In this document: positions 1-12,845 of the stretch, one piece after another | Layout: every line of letters begins with the position of its first letter | How positions within the stretch are numbered: the first letter of the stretch is position 1 | NCBI GenBank assembly: GCA_027603945.1 | Contig: JADIIU010000178.1 | Span: forward strand, 1 to 21,766 | Direction of reading: 5' to 3' | Length of the DNA stretch: 21,766 bases | DNA from: Terramyces sp. JEL0728 | Lineage: Eukaryota > Chytridiomycota > Chytridiomycetes > Rhizophydiales > Terramycetaceae | Program-made: the position numbers and the translations under genes | Notes under the pieces: generated by a model | Database searches by the model: none | What the model was told of the DNA's origin: nothing | Seen by the model: the letters and a program-made list of their open reading frames with translations, nothing else

Positions 1-252
1 ACTACATCATGCGGTTTAAATCTGGTGGGATTTCTGGTGATAATTCAAACAATAAGTCGTTTAATCGCTCTCAAACTGGGAAATCCAGTGGCCAAGCTGC
101 AAGTGTTCAAAAATCTGCAGTCGCTCAAGGGAAATAGTGACTAGGTGAAATAAACGAACTATTTGTCGCGTTATTTGCTGGTATACCAACCAGCGAGTAT
201 TAAGATTATCATTTGATGCCCGATGGTCAGACAAATCTAGCTTCAGTGCCAT
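1..252 (-). CDS. unrecognised small protein, 3' end unresolved at window edge
   Basis: An ATG on the minus strand at 252 opens a helical-looking frame of about 60 codons (start MALKLDLSDHRASND, later LERLQIFEHLQLGHWISQ) down to a stop near 61. Immediately beyond, a different frame is open and protein-like (RLNDLLFELSPEIPP) and stops at 2-4, so one short intron or a frameshift must lie between about 60 and 130. I found no unambiguous 18-22 nt intron joining the two. A 43-nt intron starting near 76 would instead keep the gene open past the window edge. I do not recognise the protein. It lies in tandem upstream-to-downstream with the bHLH gene on the same strand, 126 bp away. Confidence 0.4.
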
Positions 253-378
253 GCGTCAGTATCTGGCTAGATATACTTGTGGCAATTGATTCTCATTAAT
301 CTTTTTAGCCAAAGATGTTTTTAGAACAATTTTCAACTTTGAAACCCCCAAATCATCAATATATAATTTATTAAATAA

Positions 379-920
379 CTAGCAAAGTAAAGTTTCCAAT
401 CTCATTGGGACTGGTCTTTCTTTGTTCGACTTGTCTTTGTTTTCCCTGAATGTACTTGGTGGTTGGTAGTTTGGCAAGAGTGTGCTTAGGATGGAGTGGG
501 TGGTTTTTGGCTTGACTGGCAAGAATCTAGCAGCTGTAGGCACGATCGATGGATCTTTCTCTTGGTATTGAACCAGCAAATCTTGAAGCTGTTTAATGTA
601 TTCAGCAGTTCCTTGCAGAATGGAAAGCTTTTCATTATCATCTCTAGCGGTACAGGATGGTACAAGCTTTTTCAATACTTGCAACTGCTCTTGTATTTTC
701 TGTCTTCTTTTTCGCTCGATTGCAGAGTGAAGTTGCTTGCGTTCTTGTTCCTTTCGTTCCCATTCTTCCTTGGAAGTTACAGCTGGAGATGCACCACGAC
801 CGACCTTTGGCATTGCTGCTGCCTGGTTCGATCTGTCTATTTGTACTTGTTAGTGGGCCATTAGGTCACACCAGGATTCACGTTGTGAGCAAAAGAATCT
901 GGTGGCAGACTAAAAAACAT
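379..920 (-). CDS. bHLH transcription factor 1 (two exons)
   Basis: Encodes a basic helix-loop-helix DNA-binding factor of about 171 residues, presumably nuclear. The basic region reads HSAIERKRRQKIQ, with the H5, E9 and R13 residues that specify E-box binding and favour CACGTG; helix 1 contains LQVLKKLVPSC and helix 2 follows NEKLSILQ. The largest frame begins at an ATG at 811-813, but a better model starts at the ATG at 918-920: exon 1 (MFFSLPPDSFAHNVNP) joins in phase 1 across a 26-nt GT-AG intron at 846-871 ending CTAACAAG, and the frame then runs without a stop into the bHLH domain. A TATA-like box lies about 65 bp upstream of that start. The C-terminus is MRLETLLC, matching the LL-C/S tail of the distant bHLH array at 16-19 kb. 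The domain call is sure; the first exon is inference. Confidence 0.88.
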
Positions 921-983
921 GCCATTCAGTAAACCTAGACAACGAATAAGCTCGTGTGCTGTAAATAATAGTAATGGCTGGAG

Positions 984-991
984 TTTAAATA
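984..991 (-). promoter_or_regulatory. TATA-like box for bHLH factor 1
   Basis: TATTTAAA on the minus strand, 64 bp upstream of the proposed ATG at 918-920. It lies between the 3' end of the unrecognised gene at 1043 and the bHLH gene. Several other genes here have similar boxes 25-70 bp before the ATG. Confidence 0.5.
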
Positions 992-1042
992 GATACACCC
1001 CTCCAGATTTCTCCTTCTACTTGGATTTGTATTATTTTTGGG

Positions 1043-1718
1043 CTACCACTGGGTCATATGATTCAATGTGTATTTTTTGGAAATTTCAATGGCGGCCACT
1101 ATGTTGGCAACGAGGAAGCTTGTGATCTCAATAAATTCGATGCCAAAACCCGAAACGTTCGCACACTCCAATGATGGCAGCATCTTCTGCTAATTTCAGT
1201 ACAGAATGTATATTTATAATTCCAGCATTACCAACTGCGGAATAATACGGATTCTAGGAGTTTTTAGTTCTTTTCGCAGAGTTACTTGGTCTTGTGACAG
1301 GATGCAAGCTGGTCTGCAGTTCTAGTCACACATTACTCGCCTGACCAAAGCCATTCGAGGTTGGCGAGCAATCTGCTGCAATATGTACTCGTACTGTATC
1401 GAGTCTCTCCATTCAATGTTGCACGCTCTCCAATAAGCAGGAAATTGAATACAAGCCAGGGATGCACTTGTCTGGCTAGGTGTGCAACGACAGCTTAGGT
1501 CTACTGTGTGAACTCTGCAAATCAAGATAAAATACCCTATATAAGCTGGGCCAGACCAAACTCTATTGTGAAACTAAATCACAAGATTAAGCGAGCCCAA
1601 ATACTATTATACGAGAAAATCACTGCTATGCCATACTACCAGATATAGCAGGTTCTGTATAGTCGTCAAGAACATTACTGATTGTGCCTGCCTGGACAAT
1701 TAACTTCTGCATCCTCAT
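1043..1718 (-). CDS. unrecognised multi-exon gene
   Basis: Five minus-strand segments with protein-like reading frames join in phase if four introns are removed: 1623-1639 (17 nt), 1563-1582 (20 nt), 1314-1331 (18 nt; a 15-nt alternative at 1322-1336 also keeps frame) and 1190-1231 (42 nt; or to 1187, 45 nt). The start MRMQKLIVQAG is 69 bp from the divergent Rab11 start, and the frame stops at 1043-1045. Features seen are a hydrophobic stretch (LILVWSGPAYIGYFILIC), a basic segment (TLRKELKTPRIRIIPQL) and a helical C-terminal region (FIEITSFLVANIVAAIE). I do not recognise a family. The last three exons are the most convincing; the 17-nt intron would be unusually short and the 5' part may be wrong. 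Confidence 0.45.
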
Positions 1719-1787
1719 TTCATCGAACGTGGCTTGGGAAAATGGGGCTGAAAAGCTGATTTGAAAACGTCACCCAAAAACCAAATC
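1719..1787. promoter_or_regulatory. divergent promoter, orphan gene / RAB11
   Basis: Only 69 bp separate the proposed start of the minus-strand orphan from the Rab11 ATG, so both would have to be transcribed from here. No clear TATA box is visible. A CACCC-containing stretch precedes the Rab11 start. Confidence 0.35.
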
Positions 1788-2531
<744 letters not shown>

Positions 2532-2627
2532 ATAAATATCATTAGTTGTTACTGTTAAATACCGGTAAAGTATTGCTTGCTTTTGATTTCATTTGGAAGA
2601 AAAAAGTTGAAAGATTTGTGCCTAATA

Positions 2628-4936
<2,309 letters not shown>

Positions 4937-5032
4937 TATATTATTTCTACAATGGATTATCTGTCTACCAACTAATTTGCATGTCGTGGATTTAACGTCA
5001 AAACAAAAACTCGATAAATATAATTTTCCAAA

Positions 5033-5942
5033 ATGTTTAGTGCACCAGATTCACTAGTAGTTCCACTTGTATTTTCAGTATTGACCGTCCTACTCGTTGG
5101 TACGCAGCTTTCAATCAAAACTTTCCGAACCTTCTTTGCAACGGGATCAATCTCTGCGCAAGAAGCAATTACAAACTACTTTATTTTAACTACTTTTGGA
5201 CTGTATATCTGTGGCGAACTCTTTAAAATCGGATTCTTTGGATACCAATTGCAGACTCCAAGCAACACGCAATTCTTAACGTAACCAGTGCTAATTTTAG
5301 TGCTATTTCTAAATCCTTGATTTACACAATGGTTAGCGCTTTCAATGAATTGTCTAGTTTGATGACTGTGATTGTCCACGTTTACAGAATGATCAGCTTC
5401 GTAGTTCCACCAACCGCGCAGTTTCACACATACTCCATCATTTCAATATTCATTGTTATTACAAAGATACTGTTTCCAATCGTGTTCTCAAAGAGTACAT
5501 TTATTTAATCTAGTTGATTCAGTTCCTGTTGATCCGTTTGGTATCTACCAAGTAATCTCATACTTGTTCTACATGTGCGTCTTTGCTTTCGTAGCTTCAG
5601 TGGTAAATATTGATAATGCTAGACCAATTCACATATTAGAAAAGCTAGAGCCCAAGAATTTGTCTTTGTCTCTGCAACTGCGGTATTCAACTACCCCATT
5701 GCCAATTCATTCATGGCATTCATGGCATTCTTTGCTGCTACGTCAATGGGTGTTGCCTTGAACCAAGCCCTTGTTAACGTAGCCTGTATTTGACATAGAT
5801 GAGCAGCAGTCAAGCACTAATTCTCAGTATCCCATCAATTTACGTGATGGCATCTTGTATCACTCTCCACTACATTAAACACGAAAAGAAGATTGTATTG
5901 GGTGGTCGCAGGCTTACTAATATTCGTCAAGTGGCGGTTTAA
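5033..5942 (+). CDS. orphan seven-helix membrane protein A
   Basis: About 276 residues after removal of introns at 5281-5300 (20 nt), 5495-5513 (19), 5603-5622 (20) and 5779-5798 (20). Seven hydrophobic segments are visible at roughly residues 7-26, 46-69, 91-112, 127-145, 158-177, 200-224 and 236-256, followed by a short basic tail (KHEKKIVLGGRR). Helix count, length and short loops fit a GPCR-like or other heptahelical membrane protein, but no family motif (DRY, NPxxY, retinal lysine) is evident and I do not recognise it. It is a tandem paralogue of the next gene: helix spacing, an S-(I/V)-S segment after helix 1 and a VP(P/A) after helix 3 correspond. Confidence 0.85.
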
Positions 5943-6008
5943 ATAAATTTGGTGTTTGTTGACATTTCGGATAGCCACATGTAAATAAGGTGGAAAGCTC
6001 TTTGACAA

Positions 6009-6900
6009 ATGTCAATATCAGCAATCACCGCATCTACGATCGCAGCAGCAGTACTTGGTGCTTTACCAATTGTTGTCGGATACAGATTTAAAAAGCTGCA
6101 AGAAGATCGATCTGTTTCCCAAAATGAAAGACGGATTACATACCTCATTACAGCTGCATTGGTATTCTTACACCTTTCAGAAGCACTGAAATCTGTATAC
6201 TTTGGGATGCTGTATGAACAGACAAAGTTCCTACTTTTTGGATATCTAGATTTCAACGCATTACTCAACGTGATTGCATTCTTTTCTGAAGTAGGACATA
6301 TCCTAGTGGCAGCACTAGTATTATTTAGAACCATTGACTTGATAGTGCCAGCCAGACAATATGGGACTGACGACAGCGCCTTTGACTTCCGGACTATTGT
6401 CGCTTATTCTGCCCTAGTAGTCAGAGCTCTATGCCCTCTCGTTGGGTTCAGTACTAATGAATTAAAATAGCCTCTCAAACGGTCTTGGACATCTTTGGAA
6501 ATTACTTTATTGTGATGCTCGTGTATGATATCATTCTGTTTTCTTTTGTTTCGGTCGTGGTAATTACTATTAACACAGACCTTGAGCTACGTTACTGAAA
6601 TTTCGAAATTCCAACTTTCAGGCACTCCAAACTGGAAACTGTATTCAAACCCAATCTGTACCGGGATCATGGATCTCTTTGCGCTCCTCACAGTAGGAGT
6701 GATTTGGCTGGGATACACTAACGTAATAGTCTCTAACTTAGAATAACACTGCTCTTACAACTGCGTTCTCATCAGTGTACTTTTTGTTTATCGGAATAAT
6801 CATCGGGCTATTTTACCAGGACACAAAGCTGCTTTTATCAGAACCAAGAACCCCAGGAACCAAAGGCATCCAAAAGCGAGCATTTGGAAATGTATTTTAA
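6009..6900 (+). CDS. orphan seven-helix membrane protein B, paralogue of A
   Basis: About 277 residues after removing introns at 6451-6470 (20 nt), 6560-6578 (19) and 6723-6741 (19). Seven hydrophobic segments are present, including VLGALPIVVGY, ITYLITAALVFLHL, VGHILVAALVLF, IVAYSALVVRALCPLVGF, FIVMLVYDIILFSFVSVV, MDLFALLTVGVIWLGY and SVYFLFIGIIIGLFY. The short cytoplasmic-like tail is basic (PGTKGIQKRAFG). It starts 66 bp after gene A, has almost the same length and the same helix spacing, and the LCPLVGF end of helix 4 corresponds to LFPIVF in A, so the two are a divergent tandem pair. Intron positions are not all shared. Function unknown; receptor is one possibility. Confidence 0.84.
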
Positions 6901-6971
6901 TAAATATGCTTCCCTTATCACCCTGACGTGGCAAAAAAAGTTAGAGCTACTTTTCAAATCACAAAGACCAA

Positions 6972-8606
6972 ATGAATCGGATCCATGTTTTTGGAGCTAC
7001 AAGCACCCTTCTGAGCTTTATGATATTTTCTAAAGCATTTGTGGAAAGACAGGGAATCTTTTTCGCAACTCTAATTCAATTAACGCAATCAAATATCAAC
7101 CTGATGGTAATTGGAATTAATCCAGATTCTCTTGGGAATGACATTCTACTACGTAATCTTGACCGGAAAGCTAATTCAAAGACTGTGGTTTGGAAAGCTG
7201 AGGGCACTTGAAGTGGAGGTAACTTTTGTTGACGATAGCATTTATACGAACGCTCTTGGTTTTCAGTTATGGATACGTGTCTTGCATTGACTATTTTTAG
7301 AGACGGATTTGATCTTTTATTCATTCTAAGATTTGGAACATTGCTATTTTGCAAGACCTTCCATTGGATAATTGGAGACAGGGTAGATTTCATGGAGCAA
7401 TCGCCGGATATTTCGACATGGTTTCACCTGAGAATGGGCTCGATAATGTTGATATTCTTTGCTCTGGATGTCACATTCTTGGCCAGTGCAATCAATTCAA
7501 CTTTCAGCGTTGGTCCAAGCATGTTGATTGTTTTTGGATTTGAGGTAGTTTTGGTGCTAATATAGTACGCACTGCTAGCTTCGATCATGCTGGGCACGGC
7601 TGCAAAATATGTACTGCACACAATTGACTTAAACGGCGAAGCTCCATGGGAAGAGAAATCAATCTACTTTTTCTACATAGATCTATTGCTTGGTAGGTAG
7701 AGCTAACACTAGATTTCTTTAAACTTGCTGCTTACATTATATTCTTTGCCGTAGTAGTGTCGCACTATGGAATACCTCTTCACATCGTTAGAGATGTCTA
7801 CATCACACTCAGAAGCTTCTTGCAGCGATGTAGAGATTTAATCAGGTACAGACAGGCGACCAGAAACATGAATGAAAGATATCCAACCGCTACTGCAGAT
7901 GAATTGAGCCAAACAGATGGTGTCTGTATAGTATGCAGAGAAGAAATGCATTTGCCTGTAGAGGGCCCAAATCCGACACCTCAGCAAGAAACGCCAAAGA
8001 AATTACCTTGTGGCCATCTGTTCCATTTCAGATGCCTTCGAAGTTGGTTGGAACGACAACAGTCGTGTCCTACTTGCCGTCAATCTGTACTGGACAATGC
8101 GGCAACTCCTGCACAGCCATTGAACGTAGACGGGCCAAATCAACCACCTCAACAAAATCAAAATGTGCAACAAAGAAACGAACCAAGGGAACGGCAAAGA
8201 CCCCCAAGAGTGCCATTTCCGGACGATCCTCAACCTTTTGCGGACGATGCCAGAAGGTTAGCCCGAATTAATCCATTAAGACTTGAACCCCCATTTGAAT
8301 TAAGATTCCCAAGGCGAGAAGTTCGACAGCCTGAATCGTCAGGAGCCACATCCCTCCCAAAGGTGTATCCTGTTCATCTAACACCAATTGGCCCTGCACC
8401 ACCATCTTTTGACTCAACCAGTAATTGATCCTAACCTAGATTTGGAATTATTAAGCGATGAACAACTGAGACAGTTCGAAGGTACATCACGACAAGCAAT
8501 ACTCAAACGGTTAGAATATCTACAAAAGCTTCAATCTCAGTTAGCCACGGTATCAGCCCAAATGGCGCAATTAGCAGAACTAATGTCTGGTGCTAATCAA
8601 GTGTAA
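6972..8606 (+). CDS. HRD1: HRD1/synoviolin ER ubiquitin ligase
   Basis: Multi-pass ER-membrane RING E3 of about 511 residues, the core ligase and retrotranslocation component of ER-associated degradation. Introns at 7107-7125 (19 nt), 7219-7238 (20), 7545-7565 (21), 7693-7712 (20) and 8421-8439 (19) must be removed. Family signatures are FVERQGIFFATLIQL in the first helices, TCLALTIFRDGFDLLF, YGIPLHIVRD before the RING, and RNMNERYPTATADEL. The RING-H2 lies near residues 291-340: CIVC, then CGHLFHFRC, then CPTC. The loop between the second and third metal ligands is 24 residues, about twice the animal length. A Pro/Gln/Arg-rich region follows. The last exon (LSDEQLRQFEG...RLEYLQKLQ) matches the conserved C-terminal helix of HRD1. 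Confidence 0.97.
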
Positions 8607-8616
8607 TATAAACGGT

Positions 8617-9811
8617 TTATTCCCATCCTGAATAAACAATAACACTAAATGTCTTTAATTTTGCGTGAGTTGACAATACCTACAATTAATAACGATTACA
8701 TTGAGGAATAAGTTTGGCATTCCGTCCAATACTTGATGTACTGATTTGGAAACCATTGGCAAAATACCAGCAACAGGGAACACTTTGTAGTTTGCTTCCA
8801 ATGATTCTTGAGATTGATCCAAATCTTCTTCTGCACCACTAATAAATGAAACTCCACTTCCAATTTTTTGGTTGCCAACACTTTCAATAAAGAATGGCTT
8901 CATGGTATCCAGCAACAGCTTGAAGCAGTCATCAAGAACATACCCTAGAACTAATCTGAAATCGCTTCTGATGTTAGCCATAATTACCCTTGTACGAAAT
9001 CACGAGTTTCATCAAGCAACCCTTGCAATTTCTTTGGATCAGACACACTAGTAATCCCGCTCTGTTCCAGGATTACATTTTCCAGACCTTCTTTGGGCAT
9101 CATGAACTGGGCAAAATCAGTTTGTTCAATGGATTCGCGAATCTTACTGATAATGCCATTCAAATCTTCAAAACTCACAACTTGGGTAAGCGCCAAGGTG
9201 CTAGTCTCTTGTTTGACTTTTTGAGTGATGATATCGACCAACTCTTTCCAGCCGACTTTCAAAAAGTACCATGAAGTAGACAAGTATTCACGTTCAGTGA
9301 CTTCGGAGATGTATCTGGTGGTCTTTTCGTCAGGATCTACTGATTCGTCATTCAATTTCGTAATTCTGTGGCAGCTATCAACATACACCAGTCTCCCTAA
9401 AAGCGAAAGCTGAATATTGGTAAATATAGTGAGCAATGACAGTAAATATACACTGGAGAGTGTGCGACTGAATGTAATCACTTTTAATTCCTGCCACATT
9501 TCCTTTTTCTTTAGTTTGGACTCGTCCCTCTGTTTTAGTTGAGTTGTAAGCAGCTCCACATTTAGGTACTGCAGCAGGTTATCCGAAATGGAGGGCAAAA
9601 GAGATTGAATAACGAAATAACAATCCTGGAGGTTCTGTTCGAATCGTCTCTTGATGTTTGAATTCGCCGACTCTACGAGTTCCTTTTCTTGGATCCAGTT
9701 CGACCACTGGGACTTTGCATATTTCTGAAGCATGTATCCTGAAGCGACCATCACCCCCAGCGTCTTGAATTTACCAGCATGGTTTTCTATTATACCCGCA
9801 ACAAAGTCCAT
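8617..9811 (-). CDS. PEX3: PEX3 peroxisome biogenesis protein
   Basis: Peroxin 3, about 384 residues, the peroxisomal membrane receptor for PEX19 and its membrane-protein cargo. The N-terminus has the usual short luminal part and anchor (KTLGVMVASGYMLQKYA). Helical family segments follow, such as YFVIQSLLPSISDNLL and EMWQELKVITFSRTLSSVYLL. Introns at 8968-8987 (20 nt) and 8680-8699 (20 nt) are needed. Without the second, the frame ends at 8655; with it the protein gains LKTFSVIVYSGWE, which resembles the usual PEX3 C-terminus (FSxxVYS). The spliced stop at 8617-8619 is only 10 bp from the HRD1 stop on the other strand, so the two transcripts must overlap at their 3' ends. Confidence 0.92.
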
Positions 9812-9874
9812 TTTGTGATTTGTTAAAAAATCAGCTGATGCTTAGCAATGCTGCCGCGGACGAAATGTAATTTA

Positions 9875-11811
9875 TTAAAACCGATTATTACGCAACCTTT
9901 CATTCTCCATCCTCAAATCGTCTACCAAGTCAAGGATACCTTGATTTGGAAATTTCTCTTGAATTAGCATCTCTATTTCGATCTGGTTAAAAACAAGTAC
10001 CTTTTGATTTTGAAATTGTTTGATTAGTTCCAAGTGCATATTTTGAATATCTCTGTGGATTGCGGATAGATTTTCTTTAAGCACTTCATCCACTACGTTT
10101 CTGATTAGTTTATATTGGAACGACATTGGCGATATCTCATCTGAAACTCTTACCATAGTATCTGACAGCACTTTTTGAGATAGACTGCTGAACTTTTCAT
10201 TGAATTTGGTCAGATCATCTTCATGTCCCACCTCTTTCAGATCCCCACTCCTTTTTAATATTCCCATAGGTGTTTTGGTGTGTAAATCAATTGGAGTTTT
10301 ACCATCAAGTTCAGATTTAGAATGAGAGTCCGTGGTAGGTATATGCCCGCTTCTATATATCGAACCTCTGGTGAACAGTCTATTTTCACTAGGTGTAGCC
10401 GCAGACTTTTCCATTGGCGTCTTTGGGTCTTGTGCCCTTTCCTGCTTATCTGCGACTGATTTGGTGTCTAGTTTATTCAATGAGTCATGAGATTTTGAGT
10501 GAAAGGTTTTCTGTAGTCTACTACCGAATGATTTTGCTGAAACGGCGTCGGAATTGTCTTTCCTGTCTGACTTTGCGATTGATTTCAAGTCAGGAACCGA
10601 TTTCGTATTTGGTACTGCGGTTAGTGTTGGTTACCTTTTGTGACAGGACTAAACATGTCCATAAATTCGCCAGATTTATGTTTGTGCAGCTGATTTTTAG
10701 GTTCATTTGGCTTTGTAAACTTTGGGTTTTTAAGGGTTTCTGGCTTATCTTCAATTGTAATTGCCACACTGTTTGCGTTTTCTGGTCTCTTCAATTCGTT
10801 TCCAGCGGTATTATTTGATTTTTCAATTCCAACTTCTTTCCTAAATGTATCTTTTTGGCACGCCGATATTGCCCATTTTGGTGGCTGAAAGGCCAAGCTA
10901 TTAATAGAGCACGAAGAATCGGTTTGAATGGTAGTTTGAAGTTTTTTTGTCCTGATATCGTATAAAATAATTTGCCCTTTCGCGTTTCCGGCTGCTACTA
11001 TATGATCATCATTGATTGATATAGATATCAACGGCGATTCAGATTGGTATGAATGCAAAAATCTTTATCAACACAAAATTACCCTTTGGAGGTAGTATTG
11101 GTAGATTCGTGGTAGTGAATCATTTTATCCAATCCGACTGTACAATAAAAATGCTTATTACAAGGAGCAAATGCAATGCCGGTAACTGGGCCGGAATGTG
11201 CATTTTCCTTGAGCAAATAGGGCGAGGTTTTTGTGTTGATGTCCCAACAAGCAACAGATCCGTCGTGCCCACCTCCAACAAGTATAGACTTCTTGAATGG
11301 GTAAAATGCTAGGCATCCAACTCGCTAGAATAAGCTATTTGTTACCCCATTGAAACTAGTCTTCAAATTTGAACTAGTCTTGTGCTTTAGTGAATACAAG
11401 AATATCTCTCCGCTTTCTAATCCGCAAGCAATCCTGGAATCATCATAAGATATTGCGATACACGTAACGATGTCTGGCGTCTTGGTTAACAGAAAATACT
11501 GTAAAAGTGTCAATAATCTTTGAATCTTTAATATCGTAAATTTTTACAAGATTTTCAGCAGAATAATAGAGATATCGGTTTGATTTCCACCCGAACGAGC
11601 TTGCTTTAGCGGTCTCTAGCTCAAGTTGATTGATATCATACAAATCTGATTGAATAATTGAGTTATCCAGTGTCGCTATAAATGACTGATTATCTGGCGA
11701 CCAAGAGATGGAATGGGCTTCTTTATCTATGGCTTGTATTAGAGTGTGAGTTGTATTCTGTATCTCGTACACTTGTATTTTCGTTTTTGAAGATGCTGCG
11801 AGTCTGAACAT
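9875..11811 (-). CDS. NEDD1: NEDD1/GCP-WD gamma-tubulin targeting protein
   Basis: About 618 residues. NEDD1 recruits the gamma-tubulin ring complex to centrosomes and spindles. The N-terminal two thirds is a WD40 propeller, with repeats recognisable as SWSPDNQSFIATLD, ISYDDSRIACGLESGEIFLY, KKSILVGGGHDGSVACWDI, IAFAPCNKHFYCTVGLDK and IVAAGNAKGQIILYDIR. A Ser/Thr-Pro-rich linker (KTPMEK, KTPIDL, KTPMG) looks like cyclin-dependent or Plk1-priming phosphosites. The C-terminal helix (HRDIQNMHLELIKQFQNQ ... MENERLRNN) matches the conserved gamma-tubulin-binding end of animal NEDD1. Introns are 11481-11499 (19 nt), 11325-11345 (21), 11063-11082 (20) and 10615-10634 (20). NEDD1 is absent from most yeasts, which helps place the organism. 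Confidence 0.92.
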
Positions 11812-12005
11812 TTTTCAAACTTTTTTGTCCAGCAAGCGTTAAAATATATTTTTTTGGTTACTACTTGCTGATTGAGCGCTACCTTATTGTTGATCTATGG
11901 TTGATTACTGGTGAACGCGCGAGGATTGAATAGAATTCGGCTCCCTAAAGCTGGAAACAAATTCCAAATTGCGTAGCTTGTAGAATTTTCACACAATCAC
12001 GAAAA
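11812..12005. promoter_or_regulatory. divergent promoter, NEDD1 / ER thioredoxin gene
   Basis: A 194-bp gap between two head-to-head genes. The strand facing NEDD1 contains an AT-rich run (AAAATATATTTTTTTGG near 11840-11857) that could serve as a TATA element. I saw nothing else specific. Confidence 0.35.
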
Positions 12006-12567
12006 ATGTTGGTTTGGAAACTCATATTGTTCATATTCTCACTGGCTGCAGCGCAAGAAGAAAAAAAGATCAAGTTGACAAAAGAACAAGTGGATCAAAG
12101 GGCAATTGAAGCCGACAAGTACATCAATTTTATCAACAAAGACTCGTACGACGATTTTGTAAAAAGTGGAATCAGATTTGTCTTTTTTGGTGCTAGATGG
12201 TGCAAATACTGCAAGAGGTAATCACCAGCTAACTAGACTCAATCCACGTTGGTTAAAAGTGCAGGAAGGAGTCGAAAAAAACAAGGCGTTCAAAGATAAG
12301 GATTTCAAAGTCGCCAAATTCGATTGTACAGAGGATGAAAACTATTGCGCTAGTAAAGAGGCTCTGGGATATCCTACTTTGATGTTGTTTAGCGATGGCA
12401 AGATTTTTGAAGAATACACGGGAGAACACAAGACCAAGCATATTGGAGAATATCTGGTACAAAAGGCAAGCATTAGTTGATAATAGATTGAATTTATTGA
12501 ATATCTGAAAACTAAAAAAGATAAGGCGGAACCAATTGCTGCAGATCATGAAGATGACGAGCTTTAA
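12006..12567 (+). CDS. ER thioredoxin-fold protein (PDI-like) with DDEL tail
   Basis: A single-domain PDI-family oxidoreductase of about 173 residues. A signal peptide (MLVWKLILFIFSLAAAQ) is followed by a thioredoxin domain with the redox motif WCKYCK and the cis-proline GYPTLMLF. The C-terminus HEDDEL is a DDEL-type retrieval signal (compare HDEL/KDEL), placing it in the ER lumen. Intron 1 is 12218-12236 (19 nt), right after the CxxC motif. A second intron is required near the end: either a 21-nt GC-AG intron at 12466-12486 or a 30-nt GT-AG intron at 12457-12486; both keep frame and give the DDEL end. Two further cysteines (FDCTEDENYC) may form a structural disulphide. Confidence 0.87.
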
Positions 12568-12683
12568 TAAAGGCGGTTTATTTCCGCGGCTTCGTATTCA
12601 AAGTTGAGGATATAATGCAAATCTACTGGTTTGGATGGGCAGATACTTGCTGCTGCTGCTGAAATCAACCAAATGAGCTTCAT
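12564..12683 (-). CDS. 39-residue secreted or membrane peptide
   Basis: An open frame of 39 codons beginning MKLIW, with a signal-peptide-like start (LIWLISAAAASIC), a Pro-Lys-Pro break and an acidic/aromatic tail (HYILNFEYEAAEINRLY). A TATTTAAA box lies 27 bp upstream of the ATG, the same arrangement as at other genes in the window. Its TAA (12564-12566) overlaps the TAA of the opposing ER thioredoxin gene (12565-12567) by two bases. I do not recognise it. An intronless short gene in such a compact region is plausible, but expression is unproven. Confidence 0.5.
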   Translation of the reverse strand: MKLIWLISAAAASICPSKPVDLHYILNFEYEAAEINRLY

Positions 12684-12709
12684 TTTTTAATTTGTATTAA
12701 AAATTTAGG

Positions 12710-12717
12710 TTTAAATA
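12710..12717 (-). promoter_or_regulatory. TATA-like box for the 39-residue peptide gene
   Basis: TATTTAAA on the minus strand, 27 bp before the ATG at 12681-12683. Supports an independent short transcription unit. Confidence 0.45.
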
Positions 12718-12845
12718 CTCAGATATTAATATCTCAACGCATAAATTTGTAATAAGATGGACACTCCCAAAACAGAGAAATTAAAACAAAGCGCATAAGA
12801 TGAACCATGTATTTGAAAAAAACTTAATATTCCTTCATCTACACG

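Noticed and set aside
1089..1190. Plus-strand frame MAATMLATRKLVISIN... that looks like a mitochondrial presequence
   Set aside because: It is the reverse of the last exon of the minus-strand orphan, which gives a longer, better supported reading; the apparent CTAAT...CAG acceptor led nowhere in frame.
12734..12808. 24-codon minus-strand frame MVHLMRFVLISLFWEC...
   Set aside because: Signal-like but too short to distinguish from chance, and it sits between the cytochrome c1 end and the 39-residue peptide promoter.
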